Below, piece after piece: positions 49,476-58,107 of a stretch of DNA of 58,416 nt. This DNA is from Paludibacteraceae bacterium (GTDB taxonomy: Bacteria > Bacteroidota > Bacteroidia > Bacteroidales > Paludibacteraceae), in NCBI GenBank assembly GCA_017391525.1, contig JAFOYE010000021.1, positions 1-58,416 on the forward strand, given 5' to 3'. Every line of letters starts with the position of its first letter. Positions within the stretch are counted from its first letter, which is position 1. The notes beneath the pieces were generated by a model that was not told the origin of the DNA, made no database searches, and worked only from the letters and a program-made list of their open reading frames with translations. A program made the position numbers and the translations under genes.

Positions 49476-50330
49476 ATGATAATAGCAGTTTTTGGAAATT
49501 CATTCCGTCCAGATACTATTTCTGAGGTTAAGCATATTGTAGACTTTCTACAATTTAGAGGAATAACTGTTGTTCTGTCTCCTGAGTTGAGACATGATAT
49601 CGTTTTGCGTGATTTGCCTTCAGTTGAAGATTATGTGGCAAGCACGGGTGAAACGATTGATTTTGCTATCTCAGTTGGTGGTGATGGAACTTTTTTGACA
49701 ACAGCTTCTATGGTTGGACACCTTGATATTCCTATCATGGGAATTAACTGTGGCCATTTGGGGTATCTTGCTGAAGTTCAGACTAGTAATGTGGATAGTG
49801 TATTAGATCAACTCATAACTAATCAATATACTATAGAAAAACGAAGTGTTCTTGAGATTTCTAGTTCAAGAGAGGGAAAAATTGCTTCTCCATATGCGCT
49901 TAATGAGATAGCAGTTTTGAAGTCAGGTCTTAGCAGCATGATAACTGTAGAAGTAACTCTAAATGGTCAATTCTTGCATACTTATAAGGCTGATGGACTT
50001 CTTGTTGCAACTCCTACAGGATCAACTGCTTATAATCTAAGTGTTGGAGGACCATTGTTGGACCCACATGTGAATGCTATCATTCTCTCACCTGTAGCAA
50101 CACATAGTCTAAATATTCGACCATTAGTGGTTTTAGACGATAGCAAAATTGATTTGAAGATCTCAAGCCGTAATGGCAATTATATGGTTAGTGTGGATGG
50201 CCGTAGCCAAGTCTTGAATCAAGATATAGAACTGCATATTGAACGTTCTAGTCGTACAATCAAATTGGTTCGTGTTGAGGGACAAACATTTATGCAATCG
50301 CTCAAAGATAAACTCAATTGGGGAAGATAG
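49476..50330 (+). CDS. nadK: NAD kinase
   Basis: NadK phosphorylates NAD to NADP in the cytoplasm. The 284-residue product shows the family motifs SVGGDGTFLTTASMV (the GGDG catalytic motif), GINCGHLGYLAEV, and YKADGLLVATPTGSTAYNLS, followed by GGPLLDP. Size is normal for the bacterial enzyme. It is co-directional with fmt and the HD-domain gene, with gaps under 10 bases, so probably in one transcript. Confidence 0.96.
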   Translation: MIIAVFGNSFRPDTISEVKHIVDFLQFRGITVVLSPELRHDIVLRDLPSVEDYVASTGETIDFAISVGGDGTFLTTASMVGHLDIPIMGINCGHLGYLAEVQTSNVDSVLDQLITNQYTIEKRSVLEISSSREGKIASPYALNEIAVLKSGLSSMITVEVTLNGQFLHTYKADGLLVATPTGSTAYNLSVGGPLLDPHVNAIILSPVATHSLNIRPLVVLDDSKIDLKISSRNGNYMVSVDGRSQVLNQDIELHIERSSRTIKLVRVEGQTFMQSLKDKLNWGR

Positions 50331-50336
50331 GTTTTT

Positions 50337-50903
50337 ATGATTGATTATTTAGCTATTATCAATAAATACTGTGTAGATAACGAAGAATTAAAACAAATCC
50401 TAGTGACGCATTCTCGTCAAGTAGCCGATCGTGCACAGTTGATACTTGCTAGGCATCCAGAATGGGTGGAGTGTGGGGAGGTAGATCCTGTTTTTGTTGA
50501 GGAGGCTGCAATGTTGCATGATATAGGGGTTGTGTTGTGTGATGCTCCACGTATTCATTGCTTGGGTACTCATCAGTATATAGAGCATGGTTATTTGGGT
50601 GCTGAAATATTGCGCCAAGAGGGACTTCCTAAGCATGCTGCAGTAGCAGAACGACATACGGGGACTGGTATTACTATAGAACAAATAGTACGCGAAGACT
50701 TGCCAATTCCGTTAAAAGATTATTCTCCTCGTACACTTGAAGAAAAATTGATTTGTTACGCAGATAAATTTTATTCAAAAACAAAACTGAACCAAGAAAA
50801 ACCATATAGTAAGATACGTTTGCACTTATGGAAATATGGTTCTGACACTGTGGCGAGATTTGATGAGATGCAAAACTTATTCGAATCTTTACAGCAAAGT
50901 TAG
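50337..50903 (+). CDS. HD-domain phosphohydrolase
   Basis: The 188-residue cytoplasmic protein has an HD metal-dependent phosphohydrolase domain: VTHSRQVADRA (first His), EEAAMLHDIGVV (the HD pair), EHGYLGAEILRQ (His) and VAERHTGTG (His), then the ending KLICYADKFYSK, where Asp is the last ligand. Such HDIG proteins hydrolyse nucleotides or other phosphate esters, and the substrate here is unknown. It follows nadK by six bases and is closed by a hairpin terminator that overlaps the pdxJ promoter. Confidence 0.85.
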   Translation: MIDYLAIINKYCVDNEELKQILVTHSRQVADRAQLILARHPEWVECGEVDPVFVEEAAMLHDIGVVLCDAPRIHCLGTHQYIEHGYLGAEILRQEGLPKHAAVAERHTGTGITIEQIVREDLPIPLKDYSPRTLEEKLICYADKFYSKTKLNQEKPYSKIRLHLWKYGSDTVARFDEMQNLFESLQQS

Positions 50904-50940
50904 TGACTCGTTGTGTAATCTCAAAATCTTTTTTCATAAA

Positions 50941-50976
50941 AATGCATATACATCTTGCGTATGTGCATTTTTTTTT
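50941..50976 (+). terminator. Terminator of the HD-domain gene, overlapping the pdxJ promoter
   Basis: AATGCATATAC and GTATGTGCATT form an 11-base stem (one G-U pair) with a 7-base loop, followed by eight T residues. The pdxJ -33 element lies in the loop and the T-run leads into its -7 box. Confidence 0.85.
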
Positions 50977-50986
50977 GTACCTTTGC
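50954..50986 (+). promoter_or_regulatory. Promoter of pdxJ; decides its start codon
   Basis: CTTG at 50954 is 24 bases before TACCTTTGC (TA at 50978). Transcription would start around 50990, so the open-frame extension beginning at 50955 cannot be translated from it and the ATG at 51027 is chosen. Confidence 0.8.
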
Positions 50987-51026
50987 AGCGAAAAAGTATA
51001 GGAAGCATTTTGCAATAAAATTAAGT

Positions 51027-51743
51027 ATGACTCGCTTAAGTGTAAATATCAATAAGGTGGCTACGCTACGTAATGCACGTGGTGGCAATTTGCCTGATTT
51101 AGAGCAATTTGCGAGGGATTGTGAAGCATATGGCGCGAGTGGCATTACTGTTCATCCTCGTCCAGATGAACGTCATGTTCGTCGTCAAGATGTCTATGCA
51201 CTCAAGTCGTTGATAACTACTGAGTTTAATATAGAAGGAAATCCGGAGCAACCATTTATTGATTTGGTACTAGATGTTAGGCCTGAGCAGGTGACCCTAG
51301 TACCGGATGCAGTAGATCAGTTGACTAGTAATCATGGATGGGATACTAGAGCGCATTTGGCTAAATTGACAACCATAATACAATTGTTTAAAAGGGCAGG
51401 CATACGTGTGTCGGTTTTTGTAGATGCAGATCCTGTAATGGTGGAATATGCGGCTAAGGCGGGGGCAGATCGTGTTGAACTTTACACTGGTCCTTATGCA
51501 GACATGTATGATAAGAATCCTGTGCAGGCAATTGATATGTATCGTCTTGCTGCGGAGAAGGCTCGTGAGTTGGGTTTAGGTTTAAATGCGGGGCATGATC
51601 TTAATCTGCGGAATCTCCATGCTTTTGTAGCGGCCTTTCCTTGGGTGGATGAGGTTAGTATTGGTCATGCGCTTATTGCAGATGCGCTATATTTGGGAAT
51701 AAACGAAACAATAAAACAATATAATAATGCTCTTTCAATTTAA
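51027..51743 (+). CDS. pdxJ: Pyridoxine 5'-phosphate synthase
   Basis: PdxJ condenses 1-deoxy-D-xylulose 5-phosphate with 3-amino-2-oxopropyl phosphate to make pyridoxine 5'-phosphate. The 238-residue product is complete. It has [20 protein letters not shown] at the start, [17 protein letters not shown] (His/Arg active-site loop), [28 protein letters not shown] and [13 protein letters not shown] near the end. Start choice follows from the promoter at 50954-50986 and family length. It is followed by the exbB gene after seven bases. Confidence 0.96.
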   Translation: MTRLSVNINKVATLRNARGGNLPDLEQFARDCEAYGASGITVHPRPDERHVRRQDVYALKSLITTEFNIEGNPEQPFIDLVLDVRPEQVTLVPDAVDQLTSNHGWDTRAHLAKLTTIIQLFKRAGIRVSVFVDADPVMVEYAAKAGADRVELYTGPYADMYDKNPVQAIDMYRLAAEKARELGLGLNAGHDLNLRNLHAFVAAFPWVDEVSIGHALIADALYLGINETIKQYNNALSI

Positions 51744-51750
51744 TACAATT

Positions 51751-52425
51751 ATGAATTCTATTTTGTTAAATGTCTCATCTGGTGCAGGAGAAGCTGCTCA
51801 AGAGTCTATTAATGTTTTTTCTATGGCACAAAATGGTGGCTGGATTATGATCGTCTTGGCCTTGATGTTGGCTTTTGCGGTTTATTTATTCATCGAGCGC
51901 TTGGTTGTGTTATCAAAAGCTACTAAGGAAGATAAATCCTTTATGGATCGTATTCGCGATTATATCAAAGAAGGAAAGATTGATTCTGCAATCAATCTCT
52001 GTGATAAAGTAAACACTCCTGCTGCTCGTATGATAGAGAAGGGTGTGACTCGTATCGGTCGTCCAATGCAAGATGTTCAGGTGGCTATTGAAAACGTTGG
52101 AAATCTTGAAGTTAGTAAACTTGAGAAGGGACTTGTTTTGATTGCTACTATCGCAGCGGGTGCGCCTATGCTTGGCTTCTTAGGAACTGTTTTGGGTATG
52201 ATTCAGACCTTTTTTAATATGGCGCAAACATCTGGAGGTATGATTGAAATATCGTCTCTTTCTGGCGGTATGTATCAAGCTATGGTAACTACGGTGGGTG
52301 GTTTGATAGTTGGTATTTTGGCAATGTTTGCTTATAATTTCTTAGTATCTCGCATAGATCGTGTAGTGCGTCAACTAGAGTCTCGTACTATGGAGTTCAT
52401 GGATTTGCTCAACGAACCAGTATAA
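51751..52425 (+). CDS. exbB: ExbB/TolQ-family proton channel subunit
   Basis: ExbB forms the inner-membrane proton channel with ExbD that energises TonB. The 224-residue product has three transmembrane helices (about 22-44, 125-150 and 165-190). The MotA/TolQ/ExbB signature is LEKGLVLIATIAAGAPMLGFLGTVLGMIQTF, with MYQAMVTTVGGLIVGILAMFAYNF after it. I start at the ATG at 51751. An in-frame ATG at 51727 overlaps pdxJ and adds only eight residues. It is the first gene of exbB-exbD-tonB, the likely energy source for the SusC transporter in this window. Confidence 0.93.
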   Translation: MNSILLNVSSGAGEAAQESINVFSMAQNGGWIMIVLALMLAFAVYLFIERLVVLSKATKEDKSFMDRIRDYIKEGKIDSAINLCDKVNTPAARMIEKGVTRIGRPMQDVQVAIENVGNLEVSKLEKGLVLIATIAAGAPMLGFLGTVLGMIQTFFNMAQTSGGMIEISSLSGGMYQAMVTTVGGLIVGILAMFAYNFLVSRIDRVVRQLESRTMEFMDLLNEPV

Positions 52426-52449
52426 TCATTTATAACCAACCATACGATT

Positions 52450-52854
52450 ATGGCATTAAAAAGAAGAAATAGGGTAGAGGCTACGTTTGCAATGTCTTCT
52501 ATGACTGACTTGGTGTTCTTGTTGTTGCTGTTCTTTGTGATGGCAAGCACAATGTCTTCTCCGAATGATATAAAAATTAAGCTACCTCAATCAACCTCTA
52601 GTACACCTCCAACTAAACCTATTGTTGCTGAGGTGGCTATTTATGCAGATGGTAGTTATTATTTAAATGGAGAAGAACAAACACTGAGTGATGTTGAACT
52701 TGAAAATCAATTAGCAGAGATTCATCAACAAGATACGACAATGTACGTTAGAGTGCGCGCTGATGAAAAGACTGATATCGAAAATTTAGTACGAGTTTTG
52801 GATATTGCCAATAAGCATAAGATGAATATTGTAATAGCAACTGAAAAAAAGTAA
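52450..52854 (+). CDS. exbD: ExbD/TolR-family biopolymer transport protein
   Basis: The 134-residue product is the single-pass partner of ExbB. The transmembrane helix at about residues 18-38 (AMSSMTDLVFLLLLFFVMAST) contains the conserved proton-carrying Asp in SMTDLVF. The periplasmic domain follows with IKIKLPQS and the strands VAIYADGSYYLNGE and MYVRVRADEKTDIENLV. Length is normal. It lies 24 bases after exbB and 10 bases before tonB. Confidence 0.94.
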   Translation: MALKRRNRVEATFAMSSMTDLVFLLLLFFVMASTMSSPNDIKIKLPQSTSSTPPTKPIVAEVAIYADGSYYLNGEEQTLSDVELENQLAEIHQQDTTMYVRVRADEKTDIENLVRVLDIANKHKMNIVIATEKK

Positions 52855-52864
52855 AATTAGCAAA

Positions 52865-53611
52865 GTGATAAAGAAATACAATTCTCATATAATTGCAGTA
52901 GTGGGCACCTTGATTTTCATGGTGATTGTCTTCTTGTTGCTTTGGTTCTTACGTATGACAATGACACCTCCTACTGATGAAGAAGATATGGTGGTGACGT
53001 TGGAATATGAACTAGATGTGGAGGAGATTCTAGAGCAAGAAGAGAATGTCCCTGATGAGTTACCGCAGCAACAAGATGTTGAGAAATCAACAACTGCTAC
53101 TCAGCCGCCAAAAACTCCAACTCAAAAATCAGAACCTCCAAAGTCATCAAATAATAATCCGTTGGTCAATGATAATAATGAAACGTTACCAGAAAAGACC
53201 GATACCGTTGGTAACTTTATCAATAAGCTTTCTTGGGATACTGTGTCCGAGGAAAAACCTATTTCGCCAGGTACAACAATTTTCCCCGAACCACCAACTC
53301 CTCCTGGCTCTCCTAAAGTTGCTGTCGCTGGTATATCTTTGGATTTGGCTGGACGTGGTAGTATAACTCTAAGTGAACCAGGAGAAGGCAAAGTACAACA
53401 TGGAAGAGTTGTTGTGGAAATATGGGTTGACAAAGATGGTAATGTGATATCGGCGAAGGCTATTGATAAAGGAAGTACTGTTTCTGATTATGAAACTCGA
53501 AAGTTGGCTGTGGCTGCAGCGAAGAACTCAAAATTTACTCCAGCAGATGGAACTCAAACAGGGAATCAAAGGGGAACAATTACATATAACTTTGTTCCTA
53601 AATATAAATAA
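52865..53611 (+). CDS. tonB: TonB-family energy transducer
   Basis: TonB couples the ExbBD proton channel to outer-membrane transporters. The 248-residue product has an N-terminal transmembrane anchor (HIIAVVGTLIFMVIVFLLLW), an acidic then Pro/Ser/Thr-rich periplasmic spanner (about 40-145, rich in Pro, Gln and Lys) and a C-terminal TonB domain (GRVVVEIWVDKDGNVISAKA and KFTPADG). The start is GTG at 52865, directly before the anchor; no ATG exists nearby. Its stop overlaps the next gene's ATG (TAATG). Confidence 0.9.
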   Translation: MIKKYNSHIIAVVGTLIFMVIVFLLLWFLRMTMTPPTDEEDMVVTLEYELDVEEILEQEENVPDELPQQQDVEKSTTATQPPKTPTQKSEPPKSSNNNPLVNDNNETLPEKTDTVGNFINKLSWDTVSEEKPISPGTTIFPEPPTPPGSPKVAVAGISLDLAGRGSITLSEPGEGKVQHGRVVVEIWVDKDGNVISAKAIDKGSTVSDYETRKLAVAAAKNSKFTPADGTQTGNQRGTITYNFVPKYK

Positions 53612-54144
53612 TGATTATGAATTACATTTTTTTAGATAATGGATTTGAGGAAATAGAAGCGATTACAACAATCGATCTTCTAAGACGAGCTAATATTGCT
53701 TTAACAACCGTTTCCGTAACAGGAAAAGATGTTGTGTTAGGAGCTCATGCTATTCCAATTAAAGCAGATAAATTGTTTGCTGACGTGGATTATACAGATG
53801 CAGAAATGTTGATATTACCAGGTGGAGCAACTAAACTCATTGAGCATAAACCATTGTGCGAACTGCTGCAGAAACATAATCAACAAGAAAAACTTATTGC
53901 GGCTATATGCGCAGCACCTGCAGTATTGGGCCAATTGGGTATTCTGCAAAACAAGCAGGCAACATGTTATCCTGGGTTTGAACATTATCTAGGTGAAAGT
54001 CACGTGGGTGGGCTTGTTGTGGAATCACACAATATCATTTCTGCCAAAGGTCCAGGACTAAGCAGTGATTTTGCTTTCTGTATTATAGAGAAATTAGCAG
54101 GTAATGAGATAGCTGATCAAGTTTATGATGCGGCACAGTATTAA
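53611..54144 (+). CDS. DJ-1/PfpI-family protein (YajL/ThiJ-like)
   Basis: The 177-residue cytoplasmic protein has the DJ-1 fold: YIFLDNGFEEIEAITTIDLLRRA (conserved Glu), EMLILPGGATKLIEH, IAAICAAPAVLGQLGIL with the nucleophilic Cys, and TCYPGFEHYLGES. Members act as glyoxalases, deglycases or redox-protective proteins, and which applies here is unknown. The ATG at 53611 overlaps the tonB stop by one base; a second ATG two codons on is an equal candidate. Confidence 0.9.
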   Translation: MIMNYIFLDNGFEEIEAITTIDLLRRANIALTTVSVTGKDVVLGAHAIPIKADKLFADVDYTDAEMLILPGGATKLIEHKPLCELLQKHNQQEKLIAAICAAPAVLGQLGILQNKQATCYPGFEHYLGESHVGGLVVESHNIISAKGPGLSSDFAFCIIEKLAGNEIADQVYDAAQY

Positions 54145-54168
54145 TGTAAATAATGAAATTTGTAAAGT

Positions 54169-55185
54169 ATGAAAAAAATATTCTTAACGTGTTTAACAGT
54201 ATTATTTAGTTGCTCTTTATTGGCGCAAGAAGCAGAAACAACACCATCACCATGGTCATGCAATGGCGTTGTTGGTCTCAACGCAAGTGCTACAGGACTT
54301 GTTAACTGGGCTGCGGGTGGTAACAACAATGTGAATGGCGTAGCATTTGGTAAGGTGCGTTTGCTTTATTCAGATAAAAATCTTTCTTGGGAAACAAATC
54401 TTAATCTTGAGTACGGACTATCATACATTGACCAAAAAAATGATGCTTTCCAAAAATCAAGCGATGTTATTGATTTTAACACAAAATTAGGTTGGCAATT
54501 CCACAAAGCATGGTATCTTACTGCTTCTGCTGGATTCAAGAGCCAATTTGCATTTGGTAAGGCCTATGATGGTACAGATGCACCAGATCCTATTATTTCT
54601 AAGTTCTTATCTCCTTCATACACAGATATTTCTGTCGGTTTGGATTGGAAGCCTAATTCAATCTTCTCTCTTTATCTTTCTCCTGTAGCAGGTAAAATCA
54701 CAACTGCTTATGTAGGTGACGCTGTTGAGAATGCAAATCCTGGCTTGCGTCAACAAATGCAAGAGAAATATGCTACATGGGTATACAGTAAGGAAGCAAA
54801 TGCAGATGGAACTTATGATAAGATTTATAGAAACTGTAAAGCTGAACTTGGTCTATCTTTCAAGGGTGGTATCAACTATGCATACAAAGATCTCAAGATA
54901 ATCACTACCATCGGTCTCTTTACACCATATACTTGGGATAAAATTGAAATGAAGGATGCTAATGGAGAGTTTATCGGATATCGCGATAATAACCGTCGTT
55001 TTGGTAATTTTGACGTAGATTGGGATGCTGCAATTTCATATCAATTTCTCAAATGTCTCAATGTGACACTCTCTACTTCTCTTAAATATTATAATGGTGT
55101 GAAGATTGCAGATAAAGAAGGTATTTCTGCGGAGAGAGTGCAATTTAAAGGTATTCTCGGTCTAGGTGTGGGATATAGTTTTTAA
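54169..55185 (+). CDS. DUF3078-family outer-membrane beta-barrel protein (second member)
   Basis: The 338-residue product has a signal peptide (KKIFLTCLTVLFSCSLLAQ) and the DUF3078 domain: VVGLNASATGLVNWAAGGNNNVNGVAFG, LSWETNLNLEYGLSYID, TSKFLSPSYTD-type strands and an aromatic end (GLGVGYSF). It is predicted to be an outer-membrane barrel of unknown function. It has a clearer family core than the member at 47279-48529 and fits the typical length. It lies 24 bases downstream of the DJ-1-like gene. Confidence 0.88.
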   Translation: MKKIFLTCLTVLFSCSLLAQEAETTPSPWSCNGVVGLNASATGLVNWAAGGNNNVNGVAFGKVRLLYSDKNLSWETNLNLEYGLSYIDQKNDAFQKSSDVIDFNTKLGWQFHKAWYLTASAGFKSQFAFGKAYDGTDAPDPIISKFLSPSYTDISVGLDWKPNSIFSLYLSPVAGKITTAYVGDAVENANPGLRQQMQEKYATWVYSKEANADGTYDKIYRNCKAELGLSFKGGINYAYKDLKIITTIGLFTPYTWDKIEMKDANGEFIGYRDNNRRFGNFDVDWDAAISYQFLKCLNVTLSTSLKYYNGVKIADKEGISAERVQFKGILGLGVGYSF

Positions 55186-55208
55186 AATGACCAACCCTAA
55201 ATAACTTA

Positions 55209-55499
55209 ATGGAATCGTTAGAAAAACTTGAGCGAAATATTCATCAACTCTTGAACAAATATCAAGAGTTGTTGCTTGAGTTAACAAATTTGAAAGAAGA
55301 GAATCAGCGATGTCGTGAGGAGGTCATGCAGACGCACGCAGAGCTTCTTCAACTAAAACAAGAATATGCTAAACTTCATACTGCACATACAATGTTGTTA
55401 GCAGATGAAGCAAAAGAGGAAGATAGAATTGCCGCCAAACAACGAATAACGAATGTTATATTGCAGGTCGATAAAGCAATAGAAGTTCTAACAGAATGA
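55209..55499 (+). CDS. Small coiled-coil protein upstream of zapA
   Basis: The 96-residue product is almost entirely coiled coil (LEKLERNIHQLLNKYQELLL, LKEENQRCREEV, ELLQLKQEYAKLHTAH), with no membrane segment. It overlaps zapA by four bases (ATGA at 55496-55499), so it is co-translated with it. Such proteins are commonly paired with zapA in Bacteroidota, and a ZapB-like role in bundling the Z-ring is plausible. That role is inferred from gene order and coiled-coil form rather than from sequence identity. Confidence 0.75.
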   Translation: MESLEKLERNIHQLLNKYQELLLELTNLKEENQRCREEVMQTHAELLQLKQEYAKLHTAHTMLLADEAKEEDRIAAKQRITNVILQVDKAIEVLTE

Positions 55500-55789
55500 G
55501 TGAGCAACGTAAACAACATATTACACTCTTGCTTGATGCGCATCGTGTATCAATTAATGTACCAGCGCAGCAAGAGCATTTGTATAGAAAAGCAGCTAAG
55601 CTGTTAAATGATAAATATCATTTTTATCACAGAAGAATGCCGTCTACTTCGGCCGAGTTAATTTGGCTTTATGTGGCATTAGATATGACTGTGAATTTAT
55701 GTGCAGATGCACATGCTAATAGGCTCGAACCAATTGATGAGAAACTACAAGAATTAAACAAAATAATTTTACAACAACTTAAAGAATAA
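55496..55789 (+). CDS. zapA: Cell division protein ZapA
   Basis: ZapA binds FtsZ and stabilises the Z-ring. The 97-residue product has the ZapA N-terminal strand region ([33 protein letters not shown]) and a C-terminal helix ([20 protein letters not shown]). The central helix [19 protein letters not shown] matches the 'a.laal.la' pattern of the family. It is flanked by the coiled-coil gene (overlap) and rny (five-base gap). Confidence 0.85.
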   Translation: MSEQRKQHITLLLDAHRVSINVPAQQEHLYRKAAKLLNDKYHFYHRRMPSTSAELIWLYVALDMTVNLCADAHANRLEPIDEKLQELNKIILQQLKE

Positions 55790-55794
55790 TATTT

Positions 55795-57315
55795 ATGAAT
55801 CTAATTTTAATAGGACTTGGCTCTATGCTAGTAGGAGCATTTGGATGTTTCCTTGTGTTTCGATATCATAGCAAAGGCATTCTACATAAAGCGGAAGAAG
55901 ATGCCGAATTAATAAAGAAAAATAAAATCATTGAAGCCAAAGAAAAGTTCATTGCTCTTAAGCTCGAACATGAGAATCAAGTACGACAAGCAGAGCAAAA
56001 ATTGCATCAGCAAGAGCAACGCCAACAACAGCGTGAGCAACAACTTAGCCAAAAACAAGGTGATGTGCAACGCGCTCAAAATGAACTGAATCAGCAAAAG
56101 CAACTATTAGAAAATCAACAAAAAGCTATTGAGCACAAATCCCAAGAAATAGAGCGTTTGCAGCAAAAAGCGGCTCAACAATTAGAGCAAATTTCTGGTC
56201 TTTCTGCTGAAGATGCTAAGAAACAACTCATTGATGCAATGCGTGATGAAGCTAAGACTGCTGCGATGGCGTTTATCAATGACACAATGGATGAGGCTAG
56301 ATTGACTGCTAATAAAGAGGCTAAGAAGATTATTATACAATCTATCCAACGAATAGCTTCTGAAACTACGGTTGAGAATGCAGTAACTGTTTTCCATATT
56401 GATAATGATGAAGTAAAAGGACGTATTATTGGCCGCGAAGGACGTAATATTCGTGCATTAGAGGCAGCAACTGGTGTTGAGATCGTTGTTGATGATACTC
56501 CAGAAGCAATTACACTTTCTGCGTTTGATCCAGTTCGCCGTGAGATAGCTCGTTTATCTCTGCACCAACTTGTTCAAGATGGACGTATCCACCCTGCGCG
56601 TATCGAAGAAGTGGTAGCTAAAGTGACTAAGCAAGTAGAAGAAGAGATTATTGAAACAGGTAAACGTACAACTATTGATCTTGGTATTCATGGCCTACAT
56701 CCTGAACTTGTTCGTCTTGTTGGTAAGATGAAATACCGTTCTAGTTATGGCCAGAACTTGTTGATGCACGCCCGCGAAACAGCAAATTTGTCTGCAGCTA
56801 TGGCAGCTGAACTTGGACTTAATGTCAAAAAAGCACGCCGTGCTGGTCTCCTCCATGATATCGGTAAGGTTAGTGATGAGGATATGGAGATGCCACACGC
56901 ACAGTTGGGTATGAAACTTTGCGAAAAGTATGGAGAAAAACCAGATATATGCAATGCTGTAGGTGCACACCATGACGAAATGGAGATGGAATCTATTATT
57001 GCTCCTATTGTACAAGCTTGTGATGCTATCTCTGGTGCTCGTCCTGGTGCTCGTCGTGAGATAGTAGAGGCTTATGTAAAACGCCTTAATGATCTTGAAA
57101 ATATCGCAATGTCTTATCCTGGAGTTACTAAAACTTATGCTCTTCAAGCAGGTCGCGAACTCCGTGTGATCGTTGGTGCAGACAAACTAAGTGATAAGGA
57201 AACTGAGCTCCTCTCATTTGATATCGCTAAGCGTATTCAAGACGAAATGACTTATCCTGGTCAAATTCGTATTACGGTAATACGTGAAACACGTGCCGTT
57301 TCGTATGCAAAATAA
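55795..57315 (+). CDS. rny: Ribonuclease Y
   Basis: RNase Y is a membrane-bound endoribonuclease that starts mRNA decay. The 506-residue product has an N-terminal transmembrane helix ([19 protein letters not shown]), a long glutamine-rich coiled coil (about 35-150), a KH domain ([19 protein letters not shown]) and an HD domain ([16 protein letters not shown] with His, [17 protein letters not shown]). The C-terminus is [15 protein letters not shown]. Length and order match the family. It is followed by a strong terminator, after which the rRNA leader begins. Confidence 0.97.
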   Translation: MNLILIGLGSMLVGAFGCFLVFRYHSKGILHKAEEDAELIKKNKIIEAKEKFIALKLEHENQVRQAEQKLHQQEQRQQQREQQLSQKQGDVQRAQNELNQQKQLLENQQKAIEHKSQEIERLQQKAAQQLEQISGLSAEDAKKQLIDAMRDEAKTAAMAFINDTMDEARLTANKEAKKIIIQSIQRIASETTVENAVTVFHIDNDEVKGRIIGREGRNIRALEAATGVEIVVDDTPEAITLSAFDPVRREIARLSLHQLVQDGRIHPARIEEVVAKVTKQVEEEIIETGKRTTIDLGIHGLHPELVRLVGKMKYRSSYGQNLLMHARETANLSAAMAAELGLNVKKARRAGLLHDIGKVSDEDMEMPHAQLGMKLCEKYGEKPDICNAVGAHHDEMEMESIIAPIVQACDAISGARPGARREIVEAYVKRLNDLENIAMSYPGVTKTYALQAGRELRVIVGADKLSDKETELLSFDIAKRIQDEMTYPGQIRITVIRETRAVSYAK

Positions 57316-57351
57316 AGAATATTGATTTTTTATTAAAATAGCAATATTGAC

Positions 57352-57384
57352 AGAAGCTACCTTATAAGAGGTAGCTTCTATCTT
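57352..57384 (+). terminator. Rho-independent terminator after rny
   Basis: AGAAGCTACCT and AGGTAGCTTCT form a perfect 11-base stem around TATAAG, followed by a short T/A-rich tail (ATCTT). Confidence 0.8.
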
Positions 57385-57417
57385 AAATATTGTTAATAAA
57401 CAGTCATTTTGTTTCGC

Positions 57418-57450
57418 TTTGCTATTTGTATACCCTTGCGCTACCTTTGC
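57418..57450 (+). promoter_or_regulatory. Distal promoter upstream of the rRNA operon
   Basis: TTTG at 57418 is 24 bases before TACCTTTGC (TA at 57442). No gene follows before 16S, so it either serves the rRNA operon or a short unrecognised transcript. The rest of 57451-57660 holds no gene I can support. Confidence 0.6.
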
Positions 57451-57512
57451 CGAAGGGATAGAGTATCCTGAACTTAAAGATTTAATTGGAAATATTAACA
57501 ATAATTAATTTT

Positions 57513-57557
57513 CGCGCGCGCACGCGTACATTAATATACTCGCGCGTACATGCGTAC
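57513..57557. other. Alternating purine-pyrimidine tracts, Z-DNA prone
   Basis: 57513-57531 (CGCGCGCGCACGCGTACAT) and 57541-57557 (CGCGCGTACATGCGTAC) strictly alternate purine and pyrimidine. They lie in AT-rich sequence about 140 bases upstream of the twin rRNA promoters and share the word CGCGTACAT. Confidence 0.6.
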
Positions 57558-57697
57558 TGCTTCTATTTATTAGTTTTGTATTTTTAATGAAATATTACAC
57601 TATATAAAAAACACTTTTTTAGGTGCTAAATAGTTTTGTTGATTATCAGATACTTATAGAGAAAATGCAAAAACAATAAAAAAAACTTATCAAAATA

Positions 57698-57730
57698 TTT
57701 GGTCGGTTCGCAAAAAAGCAGTACCTTTGC
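57698..57730 (+). promoter_or_regulatory. rRNA promoter P1
   Basis: TTTGG at 57698 is 24 bases before TACCTTTGC (TA at 57722), within the first copy of the duplicated leader. Confidence 0.85.
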
Positions 57731-57855
57731 AGCCGATTTCGCGATAAACGCAAGTGAGCGTTAATGAACGGCGAAAAGTACTGAAAAATCGTAATGCTGA
57801 AAATCAGCCACTTACAAAGAAAATGCAAAAAATATTGAAAAAAGTTGCTAAAAAA

Positions 57856-57888
57856 TTTGGTCAGTCCAAAAAAAAGCAGTACCTTTGC
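57856..57888 (+). promoter_or_regulatory. rRNA promoter P2
   Basis: TTTGG at 57856 is 24 bases before TACCTTTGC (TA at 57880), within the second copy, about 220 bases ahead of the 16S start. A long processed leader follows. Confidence 0.85.
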
Positions 57889-58107
57889 AGCCGATTTCGC
57901 AACTAACGCGAGTGAGCGGTTGAAAATGCAGAAATCAATAGTGATCTTTGAAAGTTTGATTAATCAATAATGTAGTACAAGAGAGTAGTTTAACTACTCG
58001 ATTGGGAAACTGAAAAACGTGTAATACGAAATTTTATATTATACGGTTCCCGTTAATAAGTACACAATAGATTAGGTTATTCTGAGCTAAAAATTAATTT
58101 TCTTTTT

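Larger units (their letters stand above)
57663..57920 (+). repeat. Tandem ~158-base duplication of the rRNA promoter region
   Basis: 57663-57760 and 57822-57920 repeat the same order: AAATGCAAAAA, an A-rich tract, AT(A)TTTGGTC, GCAGTACCTTTGC, AGCCGATTTCGC and AACGC(A/G)AGTGAGCG. The shift between -7 boxes is 158 bases. The duplication yields two complete promoters. Confidence 0.8.

Noticed and set aside
55789..55795. 6S RNA, sometimes found next to zapA
   Set aside because: rny follows zapA after five bases, leaving no room for an RNA gene.
57366..57508. Open plus-strand frame without ATG downstream of rny, signal-peptide-like in part
   Set aside because: It has no usable start codon and overlaps a promoter box, so it is probably chance.
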